In this document: positions 5,900 through 14,132 of the stretch, piece after piece
Layout: each line of letters begins with the position of its first letter
How positions within the stretch are numbered: position 1 is the stretch's first letter
Made by a program: the position numbers and the translations under genes
Notes under the pieces: generated by a model
What the model was told of the DNA's origin: nothing
Seen by the model: the letters and a program-made list of their open reading frames with translations, nothing else
The model's database searches: none
Assembly (NCBI RefSeq): GCF_017086365.1
Contig: NZ_CP070969.1
Span: 6,164,001-6,228,000 of the forward strand
From: Paenibacillus tianjinensis
GTDB taxonomy: Bacteria > Bacillota > Bacilli > Paenibacillales > Paenibacillaceae
DNA length: 64,000 nt
Reading direction: 5' to 3'

Positions 5900-8347
5900 T
5901 CATACAGCCCTCGCTGCTTGCATCAGACAGCCTTCCTTAGCGAACAAGCCAAGCGCTTGTGTAACCAGGCGGGCTGCAAACTCACCATCCAACTGATAGC
6001 GTGCCATCAGTTCCTGCTCCAGCTCTGTTCTCTCCGCACCGCTCATCAATCCTTCCAGCATCAGCGCCATCGGCTCGTTCAGCTTCATCAGCTTCTGGCT
6101 GCCCGCATGGAACAGCATCGGCTGATCTCCAATGAAGAAGAGGAATACCGTCTCAAGCACCGCTGTGCTCACAGGCCTATGCGGCTCCGGCTGTTTCCAG
6201 AGATGTGTACATGCCGGAAGAGAGACGCGAAGCTCGTGGACTTCGATGTTCTGAAGTGAACGGGCATACTTACTAAGGCCCTTAAATACCTGCACCATCT
6301 GCATATAGCGGTGGAGCAGCTTGTGCTTCTTGCGCAGCTCACAGTACTGCTGACGGTTTAAATATTCGGGCAGGAAGCTGCACTTGGAGCAGGAATCCTT
6401 AATCTCACAGGTCCGGCAGCCCCTGAGCAGCTGCTCCTCCTCTGAAACCACAGACACCTGGGTTAACAGCTGATCCAGTGAATCTCCCACCCGGCCGATG
6501 ACGGCGCAGCCCCGGCAGGGGGATATCCGGTCATCGCCGTCAATAAAGATCCGGGGCAGCTGTCTGGCTGTGCACGAATGTACCCCCGACCAGCGGCAGC
6601 TCTCCATAAGATCCGCCTGTATTTCATAGGCGTACCGGAACATGCCGGACTTGCTGAACAGCTCTACGTCTTCAAGAAACCGGTCCATGTCTTCCGCACT
6701 TTCCAGATTTAACAACTGAAAGCGGGGTTCTCTGCCTGATGGCGCAACGTTCATTTCCTGAGCCCGGGAATATTGCAGCTGCCGGATCTCCAGCGGTTCC
6801 ATATGAAGAAAGTCGTTTAATTGCAGCTCATATTCACATTCGCCCAGCCGGTTAATCTGGTGTGCATTGGATAAGTAGTAGGAGTTCTGCTCGGACTGGC
6901 GCTCCCATTCCAGATAAGCTTCGTTCTCCCGCTTCCATACCCCCTCCGGTCCGGCGTATATCGTATTCGTAGAAGAAGGAACTCTGACCGGGTTATACTC
7001 GAAGAGAATGGCGCTGTTGATTGCCGAATACTCTGCCAGCCCCTGCACCGTTGCCTGATTCCATTCTCCTTCGGGATAACCGATATGCTTAACTCCGCTG
7101 CCCAGCACCTGATGCGGATATTGTCCGGTCATGTATGCCATGAACCCGTTAATCAGCGCCTGCTCCTCTTCTTGCCGAAGATTCCGCTGCAGGAATGCTG
7201 CTATGGACTCCGGCACAGGAACCTTATGCTCATCCGGTGCCAGCCCTGCGGTATCAAGCTGCACATCACCGGCCTGCAGAAGGCCTTCATTCACCCAATG
7301 GGTCAACAGAGCTGCTGTATTCTCAGCTTCGTCTTCCAGAAGATCCGTCGTTTCATCTATGAGCACTGCAGCCAGCTTAACCCCGGCAGATGTTCTCTTC
7401 AGAATCTCTGTTAATTGAAAGGCTTCATTATACTGAAGTTTATTCATTGTTAGCGGAATTCTAATAATGATCTGTATAATGCCCGCTTGCAGCAACCGGG
7501 TATATTCACTCTGCTCCAGGAGCCATTCCAACGGTATCTCGGCGCTGTACCCTGCTGTCAGCTGCCTGGACGCTTCTAGTGCCTCGCAGATTGCTGCTCT
7601 GCCCCTCTTCCCGGCCAAGTAATGAAATCCTTCAAGGGACAGCTGCCTTTCCGGTCCTAGCTGCTGAAGCGCAAGATTCAGATCTTCGCTGAAACGTTCC
7701 TTGGAATGGGTGCGGATGTTATGCCCATACCCGTTTCTATCCGCGCATTTAATAGAAGAAATCACCGGCCAGCGCTGCTTCAAAGCCTCTTCCCATATCC
7801 CGTTCAGCCGGTCCAGTCGGGTATCAGCGCTGCCCTCGCCATCCAGCTGAGATACTGCCTTTCCGGCTGCGCCGCTCCAGTCAGTGAACCGGCTTGCCGG
7901 AATGAAGCCCTCTACCGCCTCTTCCCAGCCGTCGTCTGCTTTGGCCAGGTGGAGCAGTGTCTGCTCCGGCTCCCAGAGAATCAGTCCGTCGGCAGCGGTG
8001 CCGGCAGGAAGCCGGATGCCGTTCATGCCAAGACCATCGCCGAACCATACGATCCGGATACCTTCGTCCATTCCCTTTACTGCTTCCGTCAGGCTGCGGC
8101 ACAGCCGATAGTTCGCTGCAGTCACGTACAGAGCAATTCTCTCATTACCCATAGCTGCCAGCTCTTCCGCTGCTTCATACAAGGTGGACAAGTTGTTCTG
8201 CATATATTGGGTTGCTGTGATGCCATTCTGTTTCAAGTATGTTCTTGCATACCGGCAATCCAGATTGTCACCTGCTATAAACAAGCGGGCTGTATGCTGC
8301 TGAAAGTAAGCGATTGTCATCCCGCGTCCGAACGGTCTACCGTACAT
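5900..8347 (-). CDS. SPASM/PqqD maturase-like protein with degenerate radical-SAM domain
   Basis: 815 residues. Residues 20-110 resemble a Rossmann/B12-binding-like fold without DxHxxG. Residues 190-450 follow the layout of a radical-SAM barrel, but the CxxxCxxC cluster motif is missing and only Cys201 remains (SIKCADRNGYGHN). Residues 584-669 carry a canonical SPASM cysteine set: C584, C592, C611, C614, then C644xxC647, C653xxC656 and C669. Residues 728-810 look like a PqqD-type RiPP recognition element. It is the first cluster gene, with GAAGGGGCCTGAGGAC before the ATG. It probably binds leader peptides and may hold auxiliary Fe-S clusters. It could be catalytic without SAM, a scaffold, or a replacement for the RRE protein of other daptide pathways. 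Confidence 0.75.
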   Translation of the reverse strand: MYGRPFGRGMTIAYFQQHTARLFIAGDNLDCRYARTYLKQNGITATQYMQNNLSTLYEAAEELAAMGNERIALYVTAANYRLCRSLTEAVKGMDEGIRIVWFGDGLGMNGIRLPAGTAADGLILWEPEQTLLHLAKADDGWEEAVEGFIPASRFTDWSGAAGKAVSQLDGEGSADTRLDRLNGIWEEALKQRWPVISSIKCADRNGYGHNIRTHSKERFSEDLNLALQQLGPERQLSLEGFHYLAGKRGRAAICEALEASRQLTAGYSAEIPLEWLLEQSEYTRLLQAGIIQIIIRIPLTMNKLQYNEAFQLTEILKRTSAGVKLAAVLIDETTDLLEDEAENTAALLTHWVNEGLLQAGDVQLDTAGLAPDEHKVPVPESIAAFLQRNLRQEEEQALINGFMAYMTGQYPHQVLGSGVKHIGYPEGEWNQATVQGLAEYSAINSAILFEYNPVRVPSSTNTIYAGPEGVWKRENEAYLEWERQSEQNSYYLSNAHQINRLGECEYELQLNDFLHMEPLEIRQLQYSRAQEMNVAPSGREPRFQLLNLESAEDMDRFLEDVELFSKSGMFRYAYEIQADLMESCRWSGVHSCTARQLPRIFIDGDDRISPCRGCAVIGRVGDSLDQLLTQVSVVSEEEQLLRGCRTCEIKDSCSKCSFLPEYLNRQQYCELRKKHKLLHRYMQMVQVFKGLSKYARSLQNIEVHELRVSLPACTHLWKQPEPHRPVSTAVLETVFLFFIGDQPMLFHAGSQKLMKLNEPMALMLEGLMSGAERTELEQELMARYQLDGEFAARLVTQALGLFAKEGCLMQAARAV

Positions 8348-8613
8348 GTCCTCAGGCCCCTTCTCCGTTTAGGCTTCCTATGAATTCATCTATCAACTAG
8401 TATTTATCAGTTCGTGTTGTTCTTGATGTATTCATCATAATCTATTTTTTCCAATTCTACACCGAAAACCCATATACGCTTTCCCACAAATCCATTGCGC
8501 TTTTTGCACCGCAACCGGGCCGCCATCTCTGCCGCATAACACGCAAACCTTGCCGCGCATCCGGCATTATACCCCGAAGCCCGCGCTTTGCGGCCTGCAC
8601 CTGGGCGTACCAC
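8348..8613. other. Upstream region of the RiPP cluster; no confident gene
   Basis: A minus-strand frame of 68 codons (8407-8613, GTG start, product ending DYDEYIKNNTN) fills much of this gap. It starts inside the terminator of the permease gene and lacks a good ribosome binding site, so I do not call it. The stretch must contain the promoter of the RiPP operon. A TATAAT hexamer occurs on the minus strand near 8567-8572, but no matching -35 box was found. Confidence 0.4.
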
Positions 8614-8650
8614 AAAAAGACACCCGCCAACAGGTTGGCGAGTGTCCTTT
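8614..8650 (-). terminator. Rho-independent terminator after the amino acid permease
   Basis: On the minus strand GACACTCGCCAAC pairs with TTGGCGGGTGTC across a 3-base loop, followed by TTTTTG. It lies directly after the stop of the permease gene and separates it from the RiPP operon. Confidence 0.88.
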
Positions 8651-8661
8651 ATATCTACTAT

Positions 8662-10035
8662 CTATTCGATATTCGTCGCTATACTGCTTTCCTTCACCCT
8701 TTTGCTTGGTCTTGGATACAAGATATATAAGAGAACAAACCATAGCGGAGTAAACAATAACGCCGGACGTGTTTCTTCGGCAATCAGCATAATAAGGAGA
8801 ATCGCAGCAAACAAAGCCAGAACCACATAATTTATTGCCGGCGTTAGAGGCGCTTTGAATTTGGATGCAGCCTGCAATTCCGGCCGGGTCTTCTTATATT
8901 TGATATGGCACACAAGCACGACGCCCCAAACCCATATAAAACAAATGGCACTGATCGTGGTCACAATTCCAAAAGCCTGCTCCGGGATAAGTTTGCTCAA
9001 TAGAGCGCCTGCCGAAATAACAAGCGTTGAAATGAACAGCGAGTTTCCAGGTACGTGATTCTTATTCAATTTGGAAAAATGAGCGGATGCTTGCCGGTTC
9101 TTGCCTAAATTATAGAGAATCCGGCTTGTTGAGAACATCCCGCTGTTGCAAGCGGAAGCAGCTGAGGTTAATACGACGAAATTAATGACACCGGCGGCGA
9201 TTGGAATCCCTACTAAGCTAAAGGTTTTCACAAAAGGGCTTTCCGACGCATTGAGCTCCGTCCACGGGTTGATACATAGCAGAACAAAAAGCGCGCCCAC
9301 ATAGAAAAATAGAATCCGCAGAGGAATTTTGTTGATAGCCGACGGTATGTTTTTCTCGGGATTGGAGGTTTCCGCCGCCGATACGCCCACCAGCTCTACA
9401 CCGACATAAGCGAAGACTACCATTTGGAAGGAAAATAAGAACCCTTTAACACCGTTCGGGAATACGCCCCCGTGTTCCCAGAGATTTCGTACCGTTACTG
9501 AGCCTGCATCCGTCTTAAATCCCATTACCAGTAAAATAACCCCAATGCCAATTAAGGCGAGGATCGTGATGACTTTGATTAGAGCAAACCAAAACTCGAG
9601 TTCGCCGAAGTTTTTGACGGTCAATAAGTTAAGCCCTAATAAAATGATCAGGCAGACGATAGCAGGTACCCACTGCGGGATATCAAACCAATACTGGACA
9701 TATACGCCAACCGCGATGACATCCGCCATAGCCGTCATAATCCAACAGAACCAATAAGTCCATCCGGTGATGAATGCGGCCCGGGGTCCGAGATAATCTC
9801 CGGCAATATCCGTGAACGACTGATAACCCGCTTTGGACAACAGGAGCTCACCCAGTGCTCTCATCACAAAAAACACCGCAATCCCTACGATTAAATACGT
9901 AATCATAATTGACGGACCTGCCTGCTGAATCGCCTTGCCCGAGCCTAAGAATAATCCCGTACCAATTGTGCCGCCGATTGCAATCAGCTGAACATGCCGA
10001 TTGGCCAGCTCTCTCTTTAATTCTGTTTGTGCCAT
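8662..10035 (-). CDS. cycA: Amino acid permease, D-serine/D-alanine/glycine (CycA) type
   Basis: A 457-residue APC-superfamily permease with about twelve hydrophobic segments. The N-terminus RHVQLIAIGGTIGTGLFLGS contains the diagnostic GTIGTGLF signature of the amino acid/proton symporters, and the overall pattern is closest to CycA/AapA. The ATG at 10035 has AAGGGGGAA 7-8 bases upstream; the frame extends further 5' but that part is riboswitch and terminator sequence. A glycine riboswitch with an intrinsic terminator precedes the gene, which independently supports glycine, and probably alanine or serine, as substrate. It is monocistronic, bounded by its own terminator. Confidence 0.88.
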   Translation of the reverse strand: MAQTELKRELANRHVQLIAIGGTIGTGLFLGSGKAIQQAGPSIMITYLIVGIAVFFVMRALGELLLSKAGYQSFTDIAGDYLGPRAAFITGWTYWFCWIMTAMADVIAVGVYVQYWFDIPQWVPAIVCLIILLGLNLLTVKNFGELEFWFALIKVITILALIGIGVILLVMGFKTDAGSVTVRNLWEHGGVFPNGVKGFLFSFQMVVFAYVGVELVGVSAAETSNPEKNIPSAINKIPLRILFFYVGALFVLLCINPWTELNASESPFVKTFSLVGIPIAAGVINFVVLTSAASACNSGMFSTSRILYNLGKNRQASAHFSKLNKNHVPGNSLFISTLVISAGALLSKLIPEQAFGIVTTISAICFIWVWGVVLVCHIKYKKTRPELQAASKFKAPLTPAINYVVLALFAAILLIMLIAEETRPALLFTPLWFVLLYILYPRPSKRVKESSIATNIE

Positions 10036-10076
10036 ACCCAGTTCCCCCTTAATGAATACAATGCAATGATGCAAAT

Positions 10077-10110
10077 AAAAAAAAAAGAGATTGGATGTCA
10101 TCCAATCTCC
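10077..10110 (-). terminator. Intrinsic terminator forming the riboswitch expression platform
   Basis: On the minus strand GAGATTGGA pairs with TCCAATCTC around a short loop and runs straight into ten or more Ts, about 40 bases before the permease start. Its position between aptamer and gene makes it the likely ON/OFF element of the glycine riboswitch. Confidence 0.88.
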
Positions 10111-10180
10111 CGGTTCATAAGAATATGAAATAATACCTGCCACGCTGACAGCTGTCAGCATAACAAATACATATTCCTTA

Positions 10181-10255
10181 CTCTTCTGTCCTTTTGCCTG
10201 AGATTGTGAACCCTTCGGCGCCGCGGTTACCCGCAGTCTCTCCAGAAGCTGCTCC
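10181..10255 (-). promoter_or_regulatory. Glycine riboswitch aptamer (single)
   Basis: Read on the minus strand the segment contains the conserved glycine aptamer blocks in order: CTTCTGGAGAGA, GCGCCGAAGGGTTCAC, and ATCTCAGGCAAAAGGACAG, closed by a P1 stem CTTCTG/CAGAAG. Only one aptamer is present rather than the common tandem pair. A perfect palindrome, GCTGACAGCTGTCAGC, lies between aptamer and terminator (about 10144-10159) and may take part in switching. Confidence 0.9.
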
Positions 10256-10417
10256 TGCTATAGTGTGATCCATAGCAATCATAGCTTGCGAATTATGAAG
10301 TTAAGTGTAATGCCTTCCTGATATTCTAACATATTACTTGCGATGTGAGTATGGCGGCAGTGATAAAAGTCTCCTTAAGGTTGGTGGCAAATAGATCCAG
10401 TAAGACCAGGCAAATAA

Positions 10418-11695
10418 TCAATTGCTCCGGATACCGCGCTGCCATACTCCACGAATCGATAACGTGTCCGAGATATTTGCTGTCGGGTCCCCGTCAACCA
10501 AGACCAAATCCGCACGCGCCCCCTCTACGATATATCCGCGATCAGTCAGGCTGAAACGGCGGGCTATTTTCGAGGTGGCTGACTGAAGGGCTTCTACGGG
10601 TGTGAATCCCGCTTCTACTAATAGCTGCATCTCGTGGTGCACACTGGCTCCATGGGCAAGTCCGCCCAGCGATGGAACCGGAACGGATACATCCGTGCCC
10701 ACCAGGATATCTACGCCTGCGCGATGAAGGTCCATTACATTCCGGTAGTTATCTTCCATGCTGCCCTGAGGGTAAGTATTAAAGCTGGCATTCAGCGTAT
10801 CGATCCATTCCGGACTGAGCTTGGAGCTCACACGCGGATCCCCCGCCAATTCCGATGCAGAGTTACCGATAATCGAGGAATTCAAGACAAGGCATGGTGT
10901 AACGAAAGCGCCGGCCTCTGCAATCATTCTCACCAGATCCGGAGTAGTTTCCGGCCGGTCAATGAATAAGTGGGCAAGTCCATCAACCCCGACTTCTATG
11001 GCTTGCCGGGCAGATTCGGCAGTCAATACATGGGCAATCGCAATCTTGTGATGCCGGTGCGCTTCCTCTACAGCGGCTCTCAGAATATCCTGACTTAGGA
11101 CAGGCAGTCCAGAAGCCGCTAATACTGTCCCTTCTTCAATCATAATCTTGATATAGTCGGCTCCTTCTCTTACTTGTTCGTTTACGAATGCCAGTGCTTC
11201 TTCCCGGTTGGTTACCGTGGGTGCCTCTCCATGATCATGAGCATGCGCATGGGCGGCCAGCATGGCGCTACGGTCTTCCTCGCTCATCTTCTCCAGTTCC
11301 TTCAGTACAAAATCCGGGATTTCGCCATCCCCCGGCATGAGTTCATCGGGATGCCCGCCTGGAGGTGTGACCGCCATTCCGGCAGACCGTACATCGGCAA
11401 TATCCTCGATCCCTTTCAATTGTGCTTCGCGGCCGCTTTGGGTGAACCCGCCCATCATTTCCAGTTCAGTTGTCACTCCGAATTTGAGTGCATCCCGCAG
11501 GCCCTCTACGGAGGTGTGAACGTGAGCATCCATCAGACCGGGCAGTAAAGTCCCTCCTTCTGCGTCGATAATATCCGCATGCTCCGGTATTTCTCCGCCT
11601 ACCGATAGAATTTGTTCGCCTTCAATCAGAACCGAAGTGGGTCTGATCACTTTCTCTCCGTCAAATACACGCACATTGGTGATTGCGGTAATCAT
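10418..11695 (-). CDS. Amidohydrolase-family metal-dependent hydrolase
   Basis: 425 residues with the imidazolonepropionase/prolidase-type amidohydrolase layout. The N-terminal metal motif is DAHVHT near residue 55. Further metal ligands are likely in the YIKIM Lys region and in the AHVLT and AHLF histidines, and GTDVS supplies the catalytic Asp. The C-terminal SATSKIARRF...GYIVEGARADLVLVDGDP is typical of the family. A His-rich loop HAHAHDHGE (about residue 149) is unusual and may bind metal. The substrate is unknown; close families cleave cyclic amides or dipeptides. TAGGAGG is 8 bases before the ATG. It is divergent from a MarR gene and has a strong promoter with probable MarR sites. Confidence 0.85.
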   Translation of the reverse strand: MITAITNVRVFDGEKVIRPTSVLIEGEQILSVGGEIPEHADIIDAEGGTLLPGLMDAHVHTSVEGLRDALKFGVTTELEMMGGFTQSGREAQLKGIEDIADVRSAGMAVTPPGGHPDELMPGDGEIPDFVLKELEKMSEEDRSAMLAAHAHAHDHGEAPTVTNREEALAFVNEQVREGADYIKIMIEEGTVLAASGLPVLSQDILRAAVEEAHRHHKIAIAHVLTAESARQAIEVGVDGLAHLFIDRPETTPDLVRMIAEAGAFVTPCLVLNSSIIGNSASELAGDPRVSSKLSPEWIDTLNASFNTYPQGSMEDNYRNVMDLHRAGVDILVGTDVSVPVPSLGGLAHGASVHHEMQLLVEAGFTPVEALQSATSKIARRFSLTDRGYIVEGARADLVLVDGDPTANISDTLSIRGVWQRGIRSN

Positions 11696-11734
11696 TGTTT
11701 TAGCCTCCTAGAATCAAATGTAATTTATGATTGG

Positions 11735-11763
11735 AATATAACAATTTGAATTCTAACTGTCAA
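11735..11763 (-). promoter_or_regulatory. Promoter of the amidohydrolase gene with probable MarR operator
   Basis: On the minus strand TTGACA (11763-11758), a 17-base spacer and TATATT (11740-11735) make a near-consensus sigma-A promoter. The spacer contains GTTAGAATTCAAATT. The related GTTAGAATACAATT lies at 11775-11788 between this promoter and that of marR, so MarR binding is likely. Confidence 0.7.
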
Positions 11764-11796
11764 TATAAAGATTAATTGTATTCTAACAGTTTGCCT

Positions 11797-11825
11797 TTGA
11801 CATTTTAGCTTCCGAAAATTAAGAT
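11797..11825 (+). promoter_or_regulatory. Promoter of the marR gene
   Basis: TTGACA at 11797-11802, a 17-base spacer, and TAAGAT at 11820-11825, about 47 bases before the start codon. It lies next to the putative MarR site, consistent with autoregulation. Confidence 0.6.
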
Positions 11826-11872
11826 GATCTTATCATTAGGTTTTAACCTATCCCAAAGGAGTCAGGCACAGG

Positions 11873-12304
11873 ATGACGAAACAAGCTTTGCACACCCCTT
11901 ATTCCGATACCATCCGGGACATCGGGATGAAGATCAGAGGCATGGCCAATGCCAGATTATCGGAGCTGGGACTTAACACTCAACAAGGGCAGATGATGGG
12001 CTACATTTTTGAAAATCAGGACAAAGGCGTGATCCAAAAGGATCTGGCTGATCACTTTAACCGTACAGGGGCTAGTATTACCAGTATGCTGCAAGGTTTA
12101 GAGAAAAAGGGGTACATTAAACGGGAGATTCCCAAAGAGAACGAGCGGCAAAAAAGAATATACCTGTTGCAAAAAGGGGCCGATCTCGTCGAAGAATTCG
12201 ACGAAATATTCATGGAAGTAGAGAACAGCATCACCCGGGGCCTTACTGAGGAAGAAAGCGAGACCTTCATGAAGTTATTAATCAAAGTGAAGACGACCAT
12301 GTAG
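11873..12304 (+). CDS. MarR-family transcriptional regulator
   Basis: 143 residues with a winged helix-turn-helix: GVIQKDLADHFNRTGASITSMLQGLEKKGYIKREIP around residues 52-87 is the recognition helix and the start of the wing, followed by the DxR-like ENERQKRIYLL strand. Helical N- and C-termini form the usual MarR dimer interface. AAAGGAG precedes the ATG by 11 bases. It is divergently transcribed from the amidohydrolase gene with TAGAAT-type repeats in between, so it probably represses that gene and itself. A near-copy of the amidohydrolase promoter precedes the alpha/beta hydrolase gene at 26 kb, hinting at a two-gene regulon. Confidence 0.88.
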   Translation: MTKQALHTPYSDTIRDIGMKIRGMANARLSELGLNTQQGQMMGYIFENQDKGVIQKDLADHFNRTGASITSMLQGLEKKGYIKREIPKENERQKRIYLLQKGADLVEEFDEIFMEVENSITRGLTEEESETFMKLLIKVKTTM

Positions 12305-12348
12305 CCTGTAAAGCAGGGAATTTCATTGGTACTAATGATAAGCTCCAA

Positions 12349-12388
12349 GGCTGCTTTCTTCTGTAACTTTTGGTAAGAGAAAGCAGCC
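12349..12388. terminator. Convergent inverted repeat, probable bidirectional terminator
   Basis: GGCTGCTTTC pairs with GAAAGCAGCC across a loop of about 20 bases, between the convergent MarR and lipoprotein genes. The loop is long and the T-tracts are weak, so confidence is moderate. Confidence 0.5.
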
Positions 12389-12409
12389 GCCCGGTGTCTC
12401 TACGCAGAA

Positions 12410-12796
12410 CTATTCAATTTTGTACGTTATTTTGTAACTGCCCTGGGTATGCTTACCATTAATTTTAAACCTGTACTTTCCGTCCTTGTTTACTTCAATC
12501 TTCTCATTTCCTGACTCGTTAGTACTTATGCTCTGGACCAGCTGATTATCGGGATCGTAAAAATTTATTGTCAGTTCCCCTTTTTTAACCTCGGACTGAT
12601 AGTCAACAGCAAGCGTATCGCCCTTCTTCAGGCTAATCTTCTTCTCATCCGTACCAGTAAACAGCTTATAGGAAGCAGCAATCTTATTTTTAGTGCTGGA
12701 GCTCGAACCCACAAACATCAACCTCTTATCGCAAGCAGCCAGCATCGTTACAATCACAAGGACTAAAATCCCCGAAAACACCCATTTCCTCTTCAT
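12410..12796 (-). CDS. Small lipoprotein of the ECF sigma operon
   Basis: 128 residues. The N-terminus MKRKWVFSGILVLVIVTM is a signal peptide ending in the lipobox LAAC, so Cys is lipidated and the protein sits on the outer face of the membrane. The mature part is a small beta-rich domain (KGELTINFYDPDNQLVQSIS...GKYRFKINGKHTQGSYKITYKIE) like extracellular bilayer-associated lipoproteins with a jelly-roll-type repeat. No enzyme motif is visible. I choose the ATG at 12796, with AAGGGG about 11 bases upstream, over the GTG at 12808. It is the last gene of the operon that starts with the ECF sigma factor. Confidence 0.75.
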   Translation of the reverse strand: MKRKWVFSGILVLVIVTMLAACDKRLMFVGSSSSTKNKIAASYKLFTGTDEKKISLKKGDTLAVDYQSEVKKGELTINFYDPDNQLVQSISTNESGNEKIEVNKDGKYRFKINGKHTQGSYKITYKIE

Positions 12797-12811
12797 CTCT
12801 TTTGACACCCC

Positions 12812-13195
12812 TTAAGAATGGATTAACTTTCCGCAGTGAGGACATTGTATCGGTTTATTCCTCGGTTCCGTTTCCGAGAGAGAGTGATGCTGCCGGCGGG
12901 CGAACAAATAGATTAGAAGTCCGATAAAATTCGGAATATAAATGACGGCTAACATCCACAGCCAGGCATTCATATTTCTCTTTGAAGCGTCTTTGTAGAT
13001 GAACACAGCAATTAGCGCATTTAAAGCAATAAAAAGCACCACCAATCCCACTATCACAAAGACCCATACAGAATCGTCCTCGAATGCATCATCCATATAA
13101 GGAGCCATTGCGAAGGAAAGAGCACCAAATCCCAATACTACAATTGCCGTAAACGCCCAGAAAATAAACTTTTCAAGTCTCATTCGGTTATTCAT
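12812..13195 (-). CDS. Membrane protein with C-terminal zinc-ribbon tail
   Basis: 127 residues with three hydrophobic segments (about residues 9-31, 42-66 and 79-97), then a cytoplasmic tail with CPHCGK, half of a zinc ribbon. The third segment, NAWLWMLAVIYIPNFIGLLIYLFAR, matches the PLDc_N-type membrane domain seen in anti-sigma-associated and lantibiotic-sensing proteins. It is the third gene of the ECF sigma operon, so a role in sensing or in holding the sigma factor at the membrane is plausible. That role is inferred from position only. Confidence 0.7.
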   Translation of the reverse strand: MNNRMRLEKFIFWAFTAIVVLGFGALSFAMAPYMDDAFEDDSVWVFVIVGLVVLFIALNALIAVFIYKDASKRNMNAWLWMLAVIYIPNFIGLLIYLFARRQHHSLSETEPRNKPIQCPHCGKLIHS

Positions 13196-13230
13196 AGTTC
13201 TCCTTTCTGAAATTGAGATTTCCGCTTATT

Positions 13231-13539
13231 CTAGTGCGCTGAAGGCTCCAAAGTGCTTCCAAGGAAATTGTAAAGCAATATCGCTACTGCAATGGCCTGA
13301 AACAGGAAAAACACCATTAATATTACAACTTTCAAGAACAAGAGCAGCGGACCGGCTAATAAAAAAACCGCAAATATCAGAACTATAATCAAATTCATTG
13401 CAACTGCGCCGATCAGAACGCCGATATGATGGCCTTCTCTAATTTTCCTAAGTGTATGGGGGACTAAATAAGGTGGAGCTGCTATTGGAGTGCTGAAATA
13501 TTCCTGTAATTGCTTCTCTTTTTCCGTTGGTTCATACAT
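13231..13539 (-). CDS. Small membrane protein, candidate anti-sigma factor
   Basis: 102 residues. A soluble N-terminus of about 35 residues (MYEPTEKEKQLQEYFSTPIA and on) is followed by two long hydrophobic segments. Its start overlaps the stop of the sigma gene in TAATG, so translation is coupled one-to-one, the usual arrangement for an ECF sigma and its membrane anti-sigma. It lacks the HxxxCxxC zinc motif of ZAS-type anti-sigmas, so it would be a different class. Function is inferred from the gene order. Confidence 0.65.
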   Translation of the reverse strand: MYEPTEKEKQLQEYFSTPIAAPPYLVPHTLRKIREGHHIGVLIGAVAMNLIIVLIFAVFLLAGPLLLFLKVVILMVFFLFQAIAVAILLYNFLGSTLEPSAH

Positions 13540-14099
13540 TATCCCAGTTCCTCCATTGTTGCCTTAAGTAATTTTTTTCCTTGGTTTAATCTAGACTTTA
13601 CGGTTCCCAGTGGAATACCAAGGATCTCTCCAATGCTCTCATAGCTGAATTCTTCATAGTAATACAGAATCAACGGGGCCAGATAACGTTTAGGCAGATT
13701 GCGCAGACATTGTTCCAAGTACAGATCCTGCTCTTTTCTCAGTAGATATTCCTCCGTTAAAGGTGCGGAATCACTAATTTCCGTGAATCTGCTATGTTCA
13801 GAGCTCCGAGCAAACGTCAGACGTTCGCGCAGCCTTTTCAATTTCCGGTATCGATCCCTATGCAAATTGATGGTCACCTGAAACAGCCAAGCTTTAAAAG
13901 GCCGCTCCGGATCATACATTTCCAGCTTACGGAATATACGCACCCATACCTCCTGGAATAAGTCTTCTGCCTCTTGCCTATCCAAGGAAAGATGACAGCA
14001 AAACCGATATAAATCATCTTTATATCTGTTTATCAAAAGTTCAAAATCTTCTTGCTTCCCGGATTTATAACCTTCTATAAGCTGTCTGTCGCTAATCAT
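13539..14099 (-). CDS. ECF (sigma-70 family) RNA polymerase sigma factor
   Basis: 186 residues with both ECF domains. Region 2 (DLYRFCCHLSLDRQEAEDLFQEVWVRIF, about residues 29-56, and PFKAWLFQVTINLHRDRYRK) binds the -10 element; region 4 (LPKRYLAPLILYYYEEFSYESIGEILGIPLGTVKSRL, about residues 132-168) binds the -35. The gene starts an operon with a small membrane protein, a zinc-ribbon membrane protein and a lipoprotein, suggesting an envelope-stress circuit. A possible self-recognised promoter lies upstream. Confidence 0.92.
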   Translation of the reverse strand: MISDRQLIEGYKSGKQEDFELLINRYKDDLYRFCCHLSLDRQEAEDLFQEVWVRIFRKLEMYDPERPFKAWLFQVTINLHRDRYRKLKRLRERLTFARSSEHSRFTEISDSAPLTEEYLLRKEQDLYLEQCLRNLPKRYLAPLILYYYEEFSYESIGEILGIPLGTVKSRLNQGKKLLKATMEELG

Positions 14100-14132
14100 T
14101 CTTCCCTCCCCGCCTGCCCTTTCATCTTACAT

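Noticed and set aside
8407..8613. A 68-codon minus-strand ORF upstream of the RiPP cluster
   Set aside because: Starts with GTG inside a terminator stem, lacks a ribosome binding site and has no recognisable domain.
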